A stretch of 64,000 bases of DNA from Onchocerca lupi (taxonomy: Eukaryota; Nematoda; Chromadorea; Rhabditida; Onchocercidae), in contig JAOVVO010000038.1 in assembly GCA_028564675.1 (NCBI GenBank), positions 177,914-241,913 of the forward strand. The letters are read 5' to 3'. A model generated the notes under the pieces. That model saw only the letters and a program-made list of their open reading frames with translations. It was not told the origin of the DNA and did no database searches. Shown piece after piece: positions 1 through 13,700 of this stretch. How positions within the stretch are numbered: position 1 is the stretch's first letter; each line of letters opens with the position of its first letter. The position numbers and the translations under genes are program-made.

Positions 1-72
1 GAACCGGTTGTACTGGTTGCACCTGATGCGGAATTCCCTGATGGTGTTGCAACCATTTGTCCAAAACCGTAA
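1..72 (+). CDS. 3' end of an unidentified protein-coding gene (partial)
   Basis: The window opens inside an open frame that reads 23 codons and stops at TAA (70-72). The residues end in ...FPDGVATICPKP. Codon use is balanced and GC is about 50%, much higher than the AT-rich DNA that starts right after the stop, so the frame looks like real coding sequence. The rest of the gene lies to the left. The family cannot be named from this tail. The gene should have its 3' UTR over the inverted repeat at 134-224. Confidence 0.55.
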   Translation, partial: EPVVLVAPDAEFPDGVATICPKP

Positions 73-133
73 AACATTAACACCAATGTTTGTATTCTGA
101 AATTATGCTCCTACAAATAGTCATTATGCAGGG

Positions 134-224
134 AATAAACTTTCTGCAAAGTTTTTCATTATGCATTGAGTATATGATGTGAATACACCCAATGCATATT
201 AAAAAACTTTGTAGAAAGTTTATT
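134..224. repeat. 35-bp inverted repeat with 21-nt loop
   Basis: Left arm 134-168 and right arm 190-224 are reverse complements with about 3 mismatches in 35. The right arm runs into a second small inverted repeat (about 222-250, TTATGCTA...TAGCATAA). It lies about 60 bases after a stop codon, so it is probably transcribed in a 3' UTR. It could be a MITE-like element or a stable RNA hairpin. Confidence 0.7.
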
Positions 225-445
225 ATGCTAAAGAATAAATTTAGCATAACGCCAATCAATCAATTAATTTACAATTCTTTATTTTCATGAATACAATACA
301 ATTTATTATATTTAGGATGAAAAATTTCTCAGTAAGAACATAAACTCTACCCGACTAAAAAATATAACTCTTCCTGAATTCTCCTAGTTATGATTAACAT
401 TTTAGTCATACTGTCTCATCAGTCATAACGCTATTCTTTATTTTC

Positions 446-661
446 TTAATTAACGGTCAGAAAATTTGAGATTTCGGTGATATAATCTTTGACTCTGGAG
501 TGATATATGGGCGAATATAGCCCTCCCATCTTGGTATTATACTCAAAACAGTACAAACACGTGAACATCGGAGAATCAGATATTAACTGACAGGCAAGAT
601 CAAAATCTGCAAGTTCAATGTGGGTGAAGGAACTGAGGTTCCAAGTAAATTCGGAATTCAA
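446..661 (-). CDS. Open frame, possible terminal exon of a minus-strand gene
   Basis: On the minus strand an uninterrupted frame of about 71 codons ends at TAA. Residue composition looks coding-like (several Cys, Tyr, Asp, Glu, few long hydrophobic runs) and GC is higher than in the surroundings. The first codon is TTG, not ATG, so if real it is an internal or last exon rather than a whole gene. I see no convincing acceptor with a pyrimidine tract at its 5' end and no homology I recognise. It may be chance. Confidence 0.22.
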   Translation of the reverse strand: MNSEFTWNLSSFTHIELADFDLACQLISDSPMFTCLYCFEYNTKMGGLYSPIYHSRVKDYITEISNFLTVN

Positions 662-3600
662 TCCATACCCACTTTAATCATTACAGCAACTGTCCAAACG
701 CGGCCCGTGGCGGGCTAGCAATAAAATGCGGCCTTAGTTCTCTACGTCATCATCAGTGCGCGGGTCACGGTCGGCATAGGATGCTGCGGGACTTCAAGGT
801 CAGTTCATTCCGTTGCAGAAATGCAAACGAAAACAATAACGTGAAACACTGCCGAGAGTTCTAAGCGAGCTGAGAAAGCCTTAGAAAATCACGAAAGCGA
901 TACCGGTATTTAGAATCCATTCTACCTGTCAACATCTTCCATTCTCATAATCTCTTGTACAAAGTTCACTTAAAGTCAAGATTAAGGTGACAGAGATCAT
1001 CAGTTCACAATAATTAGAAGACAGGAGGTCACCAGTCCACAATAACCAGGATAAAGAGGTCACAAATCCAAGACGACCTCTGTTCCCCCTCGCTCCATCC
1101 CCTGATTACATAATCAAATGCACTGTTTTCTAACCATGAATTTGACTTACCCCGCAACATCTCGGATGAAAAGACTCAGATAGGGGCGAATTTATCAACA
1201 CTGTCCTAGTGGACTAAGCTGAACTATAAGGACATCATTGTCTGTTTTAATTGCGGACTCGAACCTGTTGGTTACTGATGGCAGTGCATGAGCACTCCAT
1301 TACACCATCCTCACACCTTTTGCTCATTTTCTTGCTCAGGAAAAAGGCATTAACAGTTATCGAAATTTTGATTATTCTACGAAAATATGTCTTGCGATCA
1401 GCATACTATAGTAGTATCGAGAATTGCCTGAACTTTGATGGCTTTTTCAAGTAGCACCTGAAATTTGCATTTACTTATCATCCATTCTATTTCAAAACTT
1501 TATGCATATTTTTCATGCTTTGCACAATTTTTGAGATTCTCACAATCATGAAATTTTAATATTTCGGAATTTTCCATCGTGGAAGGTATTTTTGGCACAA
1601 TTATTTTGATTTTAAGAGAATGTAAGAGAATCAGAGGTCTTCAAATAATATCGCATAAATCTAAATAAAATGAAATTAAAATCATTGCTCAAAATTCTGT
1701 TGACAAATTTTTTGTGTTGTGCAGTTTGTTCTGATTTATTGAGGCTCGAGTCTGAGTGCATGCAATTCACTTAGCAGAGTTTCACATCGTTTTTTACCAA
1801 TAAAAATTAATGAAGTAACGAAATTATTGATATCAACAGCCAATCAATGTGGATATCAGAGTCTGATGACAGTATTTCTTCAAGATTTGTGTGGCTGAGC
1901 TTTTAATTGGTCATCTGCCATCATGCATCAAATGATCGGATAGTTTTAATAGTTTTAATGTAATAATATTAATCGCTTATTTATCCTCATATTTGTGATT
2001 TTAGCGCATTCATGAAAAATTTTTAAAACTATCAAGATTTTGACGAACGAAATCTTTTCGGAATCAAATTTACATAGTTTTAAATTATTATAACTCTACC
2101 ATTATATCAGTAAGGACTGCTCATTTGGGACAGCATTTATTTCGATGATGCTATGTGATAGCATAACTGAAGAAGGATTTCCTGGAAGTTGACAATACCG
2201 ATTGTTAAACCAGTTTACTGAAGTTAGATTGAGCTACAAACTGAAAAACTAAATCGTCATGAAAAGTGAAAAAAAGACTGTTTCTTTATTCATAATAAAA
2301 TATGACACAAAAATATTGGTAAGATGCCGATAAATAAGCATAAAAATAATCACATGCAAAAAGCAAAGAAGTTAACAAAGAAATAAAAGATGGCCAAATA
2401 ACAGTATCAATGTACGGTAAGTAAGAACGACCAATAAATAAACAGTTGAGAAAAGATACTTGTTTGCTCGATGTTATCGTATTCGTTTTTAATTATCTGC
2501 TATTCAAATATGAGTTAATTTTATACACTCGATAAATTTATGTATAATATCGAACAAATTAGCGATAATGCTATTCCAACAATATGTTTAGCAATTGATT
2601 GTATCTTCGATATTATCACTAATAATTTTGATTGATGCCAGTTTATTAGTCGTAATTGCGCTTTGCATATTGTCAATATAATTAATCTTTAGAGAGCGTC
2701 GATATTCAATGTCTTGAAGGAATACGACGATAAAGTGAACAAATATTGGCCAGTTTGTGAGATGACTGCGACAGTAATCAATAATGGTGACATTTCTCTC
2801 TATGACACTACATGGGATCAGTTATTATATAATAAAAAATTTTCTAACGCATTAAATTTTTTAGAAAAAGAAAAATCCGTTTTCAATTAATTTGACTAAG
2901 TTGAAAGTGAGAAAGGAACAGAAGGAGGAAGAGGAAGAACAATTTAACCCAAATACTGACCGGTAAAAATACTGTAGGTAATGTTTTTTCTTAACTGAAA
3001 AATAAGTTTCATCTTTCCTTCCATTTCGTGATCTATCAATCAATTCTACTTCCTAATCAAACGATTGTAACTGACTTTTGATTATTTATAGAATTTAAGA
3101 GATGCCATAACTTCTTTCTATTGCTTGCAGTAAAATATTCTTTAAAAAACTTTCGAAAGATAATTGAACCTGTTATCTGTTTATTGCAACCAATCTGCTT
3201 CAATCAGTCGCATAATTCTATTAACTCACTTTTGCATTTTATCGGGGATACTGATATAAAATTTATTTGATTGATATTTGTCTATCAAATCAGTTTTATT
3301 GTCGTTTTTTTTCGCATTTATTGAAGATTATGCAAACTTCAAGTACATCATATTATAAAATTTTGTAAAAAAAATATTATAACATATTTTTATTGTTATA
3401 TTATTATAACATTTTTTATTTTTAATCTCCAAATTTTCAATTTTGGAAGTTAACGAATGAAATCAGATATATGTAGTAATAGTATGGATAATTCAGTTTC
3501 GTTTATCGAGACTGATCATTAGGTCCTCTTTTTTAATTCGATTATTTAATTTGCAAAATCCGGTTGCTTTAATTGGTAATTGAAGGATTTAATAGAACAA

Positions 3601-4537
3601 TATGGAATTTCATAAAGATAAAAAAGAAGGACGAGTCGAAGTATATATGTAATGAACATTGTGGTATCTTCTTTGTGTATGAGTGATGACTATTCACACC
3701 TTAAAACAATGGCAACTTGAAGCGCGTTGATTGAAAATGTCACATCTAAAGCTCTGACATGGAATGTCAAATTTCTACGATTTTCTGTATTAATAAAGAA
3801 TTTATTTGGAGCGAAGAAACGAGCAAGACCTAACTTTCGATCCTCTATATACACTGATTTATTGATCTATCGATATCATTTGGTGAATTTCTACCTGCTT
3901 ATTATTATTCTCGCGGCTACTGAAAGTTCACAACGCTGAATAATGCTACATTAGATAGGGCGTGGTTAATAATCAGATAAACAGATCAGGATTCGATATT
4001 CATCGAAAGAAGTACGAGAAATTCAGGATAATCGTCATCCCGATCAGGAGGACGGCGACGACACCGAATAACACAATTGGCAGTTGTAATATACATCACT
4101 AATGCTGCATTATAATCTTCCAATTTCATTTCCCTGATAAAAAATCATCTCTCAGGCACGAACTATTGTGATATCTCTTCTTCTTCTTCTTCTTCCTTAG
4201 TATTCGGATAAGAATCGATTCAATTTATTTTCTTCCGGATTATGATAACAATCAAACTGAAATAAATATAATTTATTCAACTTATTTTACTGCCGAATCC
4301 TGGTTTTCATTAATTTCTGCATGATCATTTTGATCTAAATCTAAAATTTATCGTTTATTTATCTGTCCTGCTACTTTGTTTATCTACTTAGTGTAGAACC
4401 ATTAATTTAAAAAATTCCATATAATAAACAACTCTTCGAAAATTCGAACCTGATCAGAGATTGTTATCTGTAATCAATTTTTATTCTGAAATCCATCAGT
4501 TAATTGACGTAACATATTTTATAAAATATTCGATTCA
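662..4537. other. Intergenic region, no supported gene
   Basis: About 3.9 kb between the left partial gene and the DUF19-type gene. Bases 690-860 are GC-rich but have no long clean frame. Bases about 990-1090 carry imperfect repeats of about 32 bases (GGTCAC...CCACAATAA). Bases 1255-1307 have tRNA-like box motifs on the minus strand (see findings). The remainder is AT-rich with short frames I regard as noise. Confidence 0.5.
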
Positions 4538-4766
4538 ATGATGCGAAAATTACTAATTTTGATATCTTTCGCGGTAGTGATTACTCGATGGGTCTTAAGT
4601 CGAAGTAAGTTTCTTATTTTTTCCCCCTTCTCGTTGTTTTAATGATTGCTGCTTAAGAAGAATATCAAAAATACTCATTTCAATTGGTACTGGAATAAAA
4701 TTCAATCATTTAACACTTAAATAATTCAAAATAATATGTTCAATTAGAAATATAATCAATGCCAAG

Positions 4767-4797
<31 letters not shown>

Positions 4798-7700
4798 TAA
4801 TATTTCAACTTTTTTTCTTATTTGTTCATGAAAAATGCAAGTTATTTTGATTAGGAAATTCAAGTCTATCTTTTGTCGAGAAATAATTGTAATCACTTGT
4901 AATTGATGATCGTTGAAAAGATAGCTATTTGCTTATTAAATTCAACTCTTGAAAGAGAAAATAAAATAATGTCAGAGAAGCTGAAACTTGAATTTGAAAA
5001 AAAAATTGTTCAAATTACAAAGTTAAAAGTAAAAAATGTGAAGTACAGCATAATAATGTTAGGTTTCTGCGATAAAAGCTGCGCTTTTTGAGTTTTGAGT
5101 ATGTTTCCACAATTGTTTTGTTTTTTTACATTACAAGGAAGTATGAAGTTTATTGATGAGTTTTTGTTAATTAGAATCATTAAAATTTCAGTTTAAAGTC
5201 TTTGAAATTTCTTCAAAATTAATTTCAAATTAATTTGGACATAATGAAATGAAAAAAAAAAAAAAAGCAGAACAATGTAACTGTGTAGCAAATTATTGAG
5301 ATATGAATTATTATGCAGCGCCTGAATGTTTTGTGAAGTTTGCCCTATTTTTCAATTTCTTTCCTTAGTAATATTTGTCATCATTTGAAGAGTTTCAGTA
5401 TTCTCTATTTCTCCAAATTTTTCAGTCCTTCATTCTTTCCCATTCTGTAATTACTTCATTTAAATTTTTTATGACACAAATACCTCGTTTTATTTAATGG
5501 CAAATCTGCTACGAATTTTTGACTGTGGGGATGCGATTAAAAAAATCCTTTAACTCTGTCTTGTCTTTTTTTCTTTTTTTTTGAAAAACTTATTATTTGT
5601 CAGCTGAATGAAATATTTCCTTTTTAAAGTTTTTGTTTAAAGGAGAAAATGAGTAGTGATTCTTAAAAGCTTGAATTAATTGAAAATATATGCGACATAT
5701 ATAATATAACATTTTGCTTCTATCAATTTTCATGAAATGATTAGTGGTGGTTTGAATTGATAGCCTTATTGTGATTTTCAAAAATTAGATAAATTAGTAG
5801 TTTTTGTATATGGATGCGAAAATTTGTTTCAAGGTAATAAGTACTTGCAAATATTCGATAAAAATATTTTAAAAAATTGGAATGAAAATTAGTAATTTTT
5901 GAAAATTACAATAATGCTATCAATTCAAACTACCAATAATCATTTCGTGGCATTTTATATAGTTATTTGAAGATTAGGACATGTTTGTTATTAATTACTT
6001 CATCAGCTTATTATGCTGATTTTTTATTTTGCAATAAAACTTTGAACATTCAGGTTCACAGGGAGCAATCCTTCGTATCTTCGAATTTTTGTCAAAGATG
6101 AAAAATAAAATTGAATGGGGAGTCCAGTTTCTGATCTTTGAGTAAGATCTGAAGCTATATTATTGATTCATTGCATATTGAATAGCAATACTGATTTTGT
6201 TTTGCTTTCTAGCTATGTTAAGGAAAGTCATTTACAGAGATAAAGAGATATCAATATAAATAAAAATGTAAATGTTCCTTCTTATCAACCTTAAATTTCC
6301 GAAAGTTTTTCACTGATTGTTTTGAAATTTTCATACTACATTGCATTCAAATAGACATATGTTTTTTGTATAGAATTATTTGCTTTTTTCCTTTACGTGT
6401 CATACCCGTGACAGGTAAAAGTAAGTAACCGGACTGAATTTTTTGACCACGCTTACACTACGCTTACTTTCTGTATTGACCACGCCTTCATGACCAGACA
6501 GAAACTATTGACCACGCCTACTTTCTGCATTCATCGGGATCGCGTGGCCGGCTTCAGCTAGTTTTTTTTAATAAAATTGGATCGAAGTGCTTTTTGCTTG
6601 ATGGATTTCATTAAAGCAAAAGTCATCGCGACATATTTGTGAATATTTTACCGGAAATCTCTCCGAGATGAAACTTTTCGGAATTAGGAAAAAGTATTTT
6701 AAATTGGGATTAGTTAAAAAGTGTTTCAGGAATGATAAAAATCAAGAAATTATGCGATGTAATAGTACCAAAAGTAGCAGTAATAATGATGATGTCAAAA
6801 CAATAATTACAATAGTAACGTAATTATCAGCAAAATTCGTGTAGGATTATAAAGATTGCTTATTTTCTACATACTTTTACAGACTTTATTGACGGAATGA
6901 CGTATGATGAATAATCAAGGACTTTTTGCCTTGTATAAATGTTATATACCCATACCAGGCTTATCAGTTACTTAATTGTTTTCCAAAAAATATGGTCTAT
7001 AATAGCTTTTCCATTTACAGCAATCAAGATATCAGCGCAATGTAACTTGGAATCAGATCATACCAAACTTGGACGGTGCTTGCGACCATGGCTCGATCTA
7101 TGGGAGATGATACGAGTTCAAGAAAGTCATGCAGCTAATCTTATATATCCGGTAATGTTCAAGTAAATTTCAAAAAATTGAAATGGAAAAAAGAAATGAA
7201 TTTACTTCAAAGGAATATAAATAATTTAAATAAGCTGAATTGAACTCAAAAAGAATTAAATAAACTAATAAAATACGACTAAATTTTCAGTGGTATAATT
7301 TAGTTCAATTTGTAGCATTTATAATACCGAAAAATTAAAATGGAAGGTCAAAATCAAATCATTGTAGCAATTAAACTGCATCGAAATTCTTATTCATAAA
7401 ATTATTATTATGAATTTAATCATCCAAACTCTCATTTTATTTTTATTTATCTAAGCGATTTCAGTGAGAAATAAAATGCATGAGAAAAAATACAATAGTA
7501 TATTCATCGAAAATTTTTTCGAAATTTAAAATTAAATATTTCGGAAAAGAATCCAGGCACTTTAGAAAGTTGAGGGTACAAATTACTTAAACCAAATCCA
7601 AATATACATTGACTCAATTTATTTATCTATTTAGTTTCATTTAATTAGGTCTAGCATAGATTATTTCAGTTTATTTAAACTCATTTGAGTGATTATTTAA

Positions 7701-10700
7701 GTAATCGATGTTAAATTTAATTAAATGAAGATATCATTTTAAAATAAAATATCAGTTTGACCAAATATCATTTTGACAAATATCATTTCGACCCGTCTCA
7801 GCTCTTTTTTGCGTAAAAGTTTAAAAATGCATATTAAATATATAAGTAACGAACGCAATGTAATCAAATATTTGTAATTTAAGAATTTAACCTGAAATTC
7901 TCGGTTATCAGTTCTATTTTTCATTTTTTTTTTAAACAAGTTGCAGCGAATTTCCTAAAAATTTGTTCGATTTGACAGCACTTTATTACAGCATATTCTG
8001 AATCTAATTTAATTGAATAATTGAAAAGTTACAGATTCCATTCTACTCTCGAGAATCTGTGTTGTTTCTGTGCAGTGCTTACTTTGAAAGTCAATCAACA
8101 TGCATGACATCTGAAATTCTTGAAAAATGTAAGCGTAACGAGATGATAATATTCATACAGCGACATATGCGCTATTATTGTGGCGATAGAGCCAAAATTG
8201 CTTTCGGAAAGTTTGATTGCCTCCAAAGGTAATTTCTTCAATTTCCAAACCAAACGTTGTCCAAAACTAGATCAAAACTATGATAATATTAAATGGATTA
8301 AGCAAAGTCGTAATTAATAACAATGGAAAAAAATTCTCCAATTATTCCATTTTTCAATTTGTTTAAATCTTTCGATGATTTTATGAAAAGTCTATTATTG
8401 ATATTGCATCTATGCAATTAGATGGAAGATGCTACTTGCTTATTTAATGAAAATACTTTTTTTTCGAACTAGTTTAAAGAAACTATTCAAAGAAGGGAAA
8501 TTGATTTTTTCGTTAATCTTCAATTTTTTTGTCAAATTTAAATATTGCCTCATTTTAATACACAGTAGTAATATGTAGAATCAGTTAATTAAGTTAAAAT
8601 CAGAACATTATAAAATTCAACTTGCCTGATCCATTTGAATTTCAGTGCATTAATGTCAAATCAGCACTGCTGGCGACATATTCAGGACATCTCATCTTCT
8701 ACCTATGGACCAGGTAGATGTACTGGGTTACCCGAATTTTTTAATTGTATGTTACCTAACGTGCGATCGAAATGCGAAAATTCCGGTGTTCATGTTTTTG
8801 TTGATGCAATTACCTCATTTGAATGTGCTCTTGAAAAAGGCTGGCTATTTTTTTCTTTTGCAAATTTTCGCAACTTTTAAAATGAATTTTGAAATTAGTA
8901 TAAATGATAATTTACTCAATCTTTTTTATTTCATCTGCTAATTTCAAATTATCAGTAAACGTACAAACTGTTGTTAAAGCACAAATAAATTTAGAGTTGG
9001 TGCAACAATCAGCGAAATATATCGCAAAAATCAATGCCACTGGTGAATTCACCGAAAAAGCTGGCAGAAGTATGCTTTATCATTTAGTTGGTGAAAAATG
9101 AAGAGAGCTAATGAAAAACTTTACAAATTGGAAAATTTTCTGAAAAAAAATTTAGAAAAATTATTTTTCGTAATGAAATTAACAAGCTGAAACAAAATGT
9201 TTCTTCGTTCTTCACTCATTTCGAATGTCATTCAACGATTTTTTTCTCGATAGAAAAAAAGCATTTGAATCAAATAATTTGATAATTTGATGAAGAAAAA
9301 AACGTTAGAACTTGTTTCAAATGTATTTCGGCATAGTTTTTTTTTTCTTTTTTGTATGATAGAAATTTTGTAAAAAGAAGTTGAAAAAAAAAGTGTAGAG
9401 GAAAAATTTTCATTTTAATAAATTTTAAATTTTTTTCTACTGCTTTTGCATGGCTATTGCATGTACATATTTATGCAGATTTGAGTAAGCTATACGTTTT
9501 GATAATGCTTCTTCCATCATTTTCCTGAGATTTCTCCTGAAAAAAATTTTTTTGTAAATTCTATAGTTATGCTATAATTTGACATCAAATTCAATCCGAT
9601 CTAATTACTATGCAGAAATAAGTCAGCGCAGCATCATTTGAGTATATCATGATAACAGCAGGTGAGCACTGAATAATGTTTGGATAGTCTTGATGGAGCT
9701 GCAATCTTAAAGAAAGTAATTAATTACAACCTATGTTTTCAGATGTTTCAATCGAGAAGAAGAATTCCATTAAATAATTCTAAATTATTTAAAAAAATCT
9801 AAACAATTCTCAATTTAGAAACAAGTTTGTCTAAACTGTGCGATGTAAGAACAATAAATTTGATCTGATATTTGCGATTTAATTACTACTGCTTAATTTT
9901 CAGAATACATATTGAATGAGTTACCGGCTGCGCTTCCAGTGCTTGATGAAGAAGGAAATGGTCAGTAATATGAAAATATATGCCTGTTTTATGAAAAATT
10001 CTGGAAAATGACTAGAGCGAAATTTTTGACGGGGAAATTTGTTCCATATAGCATAAATCTGTTCCATCGGATTATATTGGAAATTTTGCAATTTGACCTT
10101 AAATTTGCAAAATTTCATTCTGTATTTCAAATTTCTGATCTGTAGTAAATAAGAGATAAGAAAGGAATATATGTATGATTCAATGCCAACATACAAAGAT
10201 TAGGAGATCGTGCACTTGATGTCCCAACTTCAATAGTTCAGAAAATGCCAAAAAGAAAGTTCTCGGAAAACAATATTTGAGGATGGGTATGGCTTAAAAC
10301 ATTACATTCCATTTCAGAGAGGAGCATCATTAAATTTTGCAAATTTCACGTAACCTTCATTCTTATTTGAATTTTACTGAATTTTAAAGCAAGGCCTTCG
10401 ATTCAAAAGTATTTGACAGTGGAGAATAATTTTGCCAACTTCTTTTCCACTCCTCCTGCTTCATTTCCAACAAATGGAGCACAAAGACCATTGAATGCAA
10501 ACAAAACATTTGAACGATCTAATGAAATAAACTCAACTGATGGCCTATTCAGCTCGTCTGATAGCAAAACGAAACAAACTTTCCATTATCGTCGTGCATT
10601 TGCTCGAAAAATCAATCCTAACTTGGATTACGGTAAGACATTCGGAAGCAATCCGAACGATTATGAATCAGAATATTTGACTAAATCAAAACAAATCAGC

Positions 10701-13700
10701 ATATATTTTATACGATACAGAATCTTATGTTCAAAATGAAAAAGAGTATTTACGCTGTTAATTCAGTGTTTTAATAGCAAAATAGGCATTTTAACAGGAA
10801 AATATTTTGATGCACTTCGCTAGAATTTTGCTTAAAGTCTGAATTAATGCGCTATAAGAGAGATGAAAACTTTTTGTCACCTCTTACTATTATTTAGAAT
10901 TATATAAACAAATAAATGACGAAATTATCCATAGAGAAAGAGAAGGAAAGAGAAATTGTCCTTTCAAATTCGATTCATTTAAAAGTTTTCAATTCAAGTT
11001 TGTTTGTTCAAAGCAAAAATTTTAATATTTTCGTGCAGAATTAAAATAACTTATTAGTTCGTATTTATAAAAAATTTAATAGTAGTATGAAAAGTATTTA
11101 TTTCTTGCATATGATTTTATTTTCTTGCTTCTCATCTTAGTCTAATCTTTATTCTCGAAATTTTAAATCTAAATTAAATTTAATTATTCAATCCTGGTTA
11201 TTTTCAAACCTCGAAAGTTTCTAGTGAAACAAAATACATTTTTGGATTCAGATCCAACAATTGAAATAGCATTCAACAATGATGAAAATGTCCTAAGTAT
11301 TTCTAAAAGTTAGTGATTTTTGATGAATTACATAGAAAAGTCGAAATTTTGATATATCAAACAAAGTTTATCACAATAAGAAAAAAGTTAACAGATTGCT
11401 ATGAAATTGTTATGAATTTTAAAAAAAATTCCACTTTTCTCAAAATTATACTCGAATCCGCGTTTGAATGGTTGGAAATATATATGATACTTAGGAGGAT
11501 TCAAGTTTCGACATTTGACATTTGAACTAAGTATTATGAACTAAATTCTATGAAGGATACTCTGTGATGTCAGGTCATTACTCATTTCATCAATTATTAC
11601 TTTAAATTATTTGGCACAAACAAATTTAATTTACAGCCAAATCACTTATATGTACAACGAAGCAAGAGGAAGAAATCGCTCAGTGCTATGCTGCCATGAT
11701 CGAGTTTGATTTAAGACTTTTTTATTCAAATTCTGCGAATACTGAGGACTACACCTTAATGATTTTAATTGTCTTAAAATTAAAATTTCATTTCAAATAT
11801 GACCAAAATAATTTGAAATATCCATTGAAAAGAATATTCTGACCAACTAGTCAGCAGATCTAATATTAGGTCGATTTCAGATTATGGAACAAGATACAGA
11901 ACCGACATCAATCCTCTGAGAATATTTTATTACCATTTTTGAATTATCACCTAAAAGAATTGAGCGACTTGTGTGACCTTCTGGATGCCATCTTCGATAG
12001 TTGCATTGCAACTAATCTTATGAATGACTGCCAGGACAATAGCGTATATTATTATAGCTAATTTATTTCTAAATTTTTCTTTAGTTATGAGATTTAATTA
12101 GGAAATAAATAATTCTTCCAAATAAATACTTTAGAGAACACTGCTAGATTTAAAATTTATAAACAAGGCAATGAATAAGCTGGAATGCATTTCGCAGAGA
12201 ACTGAAATGATACACGAGGCCAGGATATTTCAAATTTACTTTATCATAGCAATTTAATCAAATATAGGTGCTTTTTAATATTTCACACAAATTCATTTTT
12301 CATTTCAAGGCCAAACTAAGTTTAAAATATTAAAATTCTTTTTTTCCGCATGTTGCAATGAATTTAATAAAAGCGTATTATAAATAGATAATTTTTCAAG
12401 TTATGAACAGAAAACAATAAAAGGGCATTATAAATAATATTTTGTAAATAATATTTGTAAATAGATAAATTTAGAATTTATTAAGTGAGAAATTCTTACT
12501 ATATAGCAAAAATTATAATTTATTGAAAGAAAAGGGTTCGAGAAACCTCAGCTTAAATTTCAAAAATGTTGATTTATTGCAGTTTTCAAGTTTACAAGGC
12601 AGCTTCATTCTTTTAAAATAACTTTTTCTTCTCTTCGTTGAAGAAAAACGAATTCAGTTTGCAATTTTTACTGTTATCGTCATCTTTAATTTCGAAATAT
12701 GTTTAGAAGTTGTAAGATTTATTTTAGTGCCACCAAACAAATGTTAAAATTTGATCCAATTAAAATTCTAGTTGATGGAACTTGTGGATCAGCATTTTGG
12801 AGTAATTTGTTCGAAAACAGGATTCAAATCTTTTATGTGTCTTAGAAAAGTAATGACCCAAAAAAGGCATTAATTTATAGCTGCTATTTTATAGCTGTGA
12901 TAATTTTGCAGCAAATTTGATGGTGAAAATTACTAATTTCAGATTCTATAACTTTTATATCATTAATTTTTACGAAATAACGCATGAAATAGAATCAAAA
13001 ACTATGAAATCTGAAACGATCATCAAAATACACTTTTTTTACTCAAATATTTTTGACAATTTCAAGTTACTATTTCATAACTCTATATGACTGTAATAAT
13101 AGGGATCTGAACGGTAGTTTTTATGATCTACATCTGTTAGAAAGGATCATGCAAAATTAGCAACTTATTAAATTCAAGTTTCATATCATTCATAATTTTT
13201 TCCTCATTTTAACTGATAATCTTTATTCGCCTTTAACTTTACATTGCATTCATTACCTTTGAATTTTAATTTATCTGGGAAGATAATTGCTAAAATTATT
13301 ACCAAAGATATTAACAAACAACAACATCACAGATGGAACGAAAACGATTCAATTTAATATTTTCTGATTGATTACTTTCTTTTACTATCATTGATCAATC
13401 GGATTGAAGCCATAAATAATTGAACTCACTGCAGAAATGTACGGATATAATTCGAAATAATACTACGGGAACAATTCACTGTGATAAAATGATAAATTTT
13501 TTCAACTGTTTATTGGATACTGTACAACAAAAGTGTACCCTGGAAACACATTCATTCTTTGCTGATATAATTACCAATTTCGATTGCGCTACTCCTTTAA
13601 ATTATTATAAATGTTAGCAAAATTTCTTTTTTCATTATTTCGGTTAGAACATAAATTCTAATTAAATATTCCAAAATTTAATTAGAAGTTAGATTTCTCA

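Noticed and set aside
8705..8941. Second open frame overlapping exon 4 of the secreted protein
   Set aside because: The frame that keeps the 12-cysteine pattern and phase is the other one; this one is a shadow.
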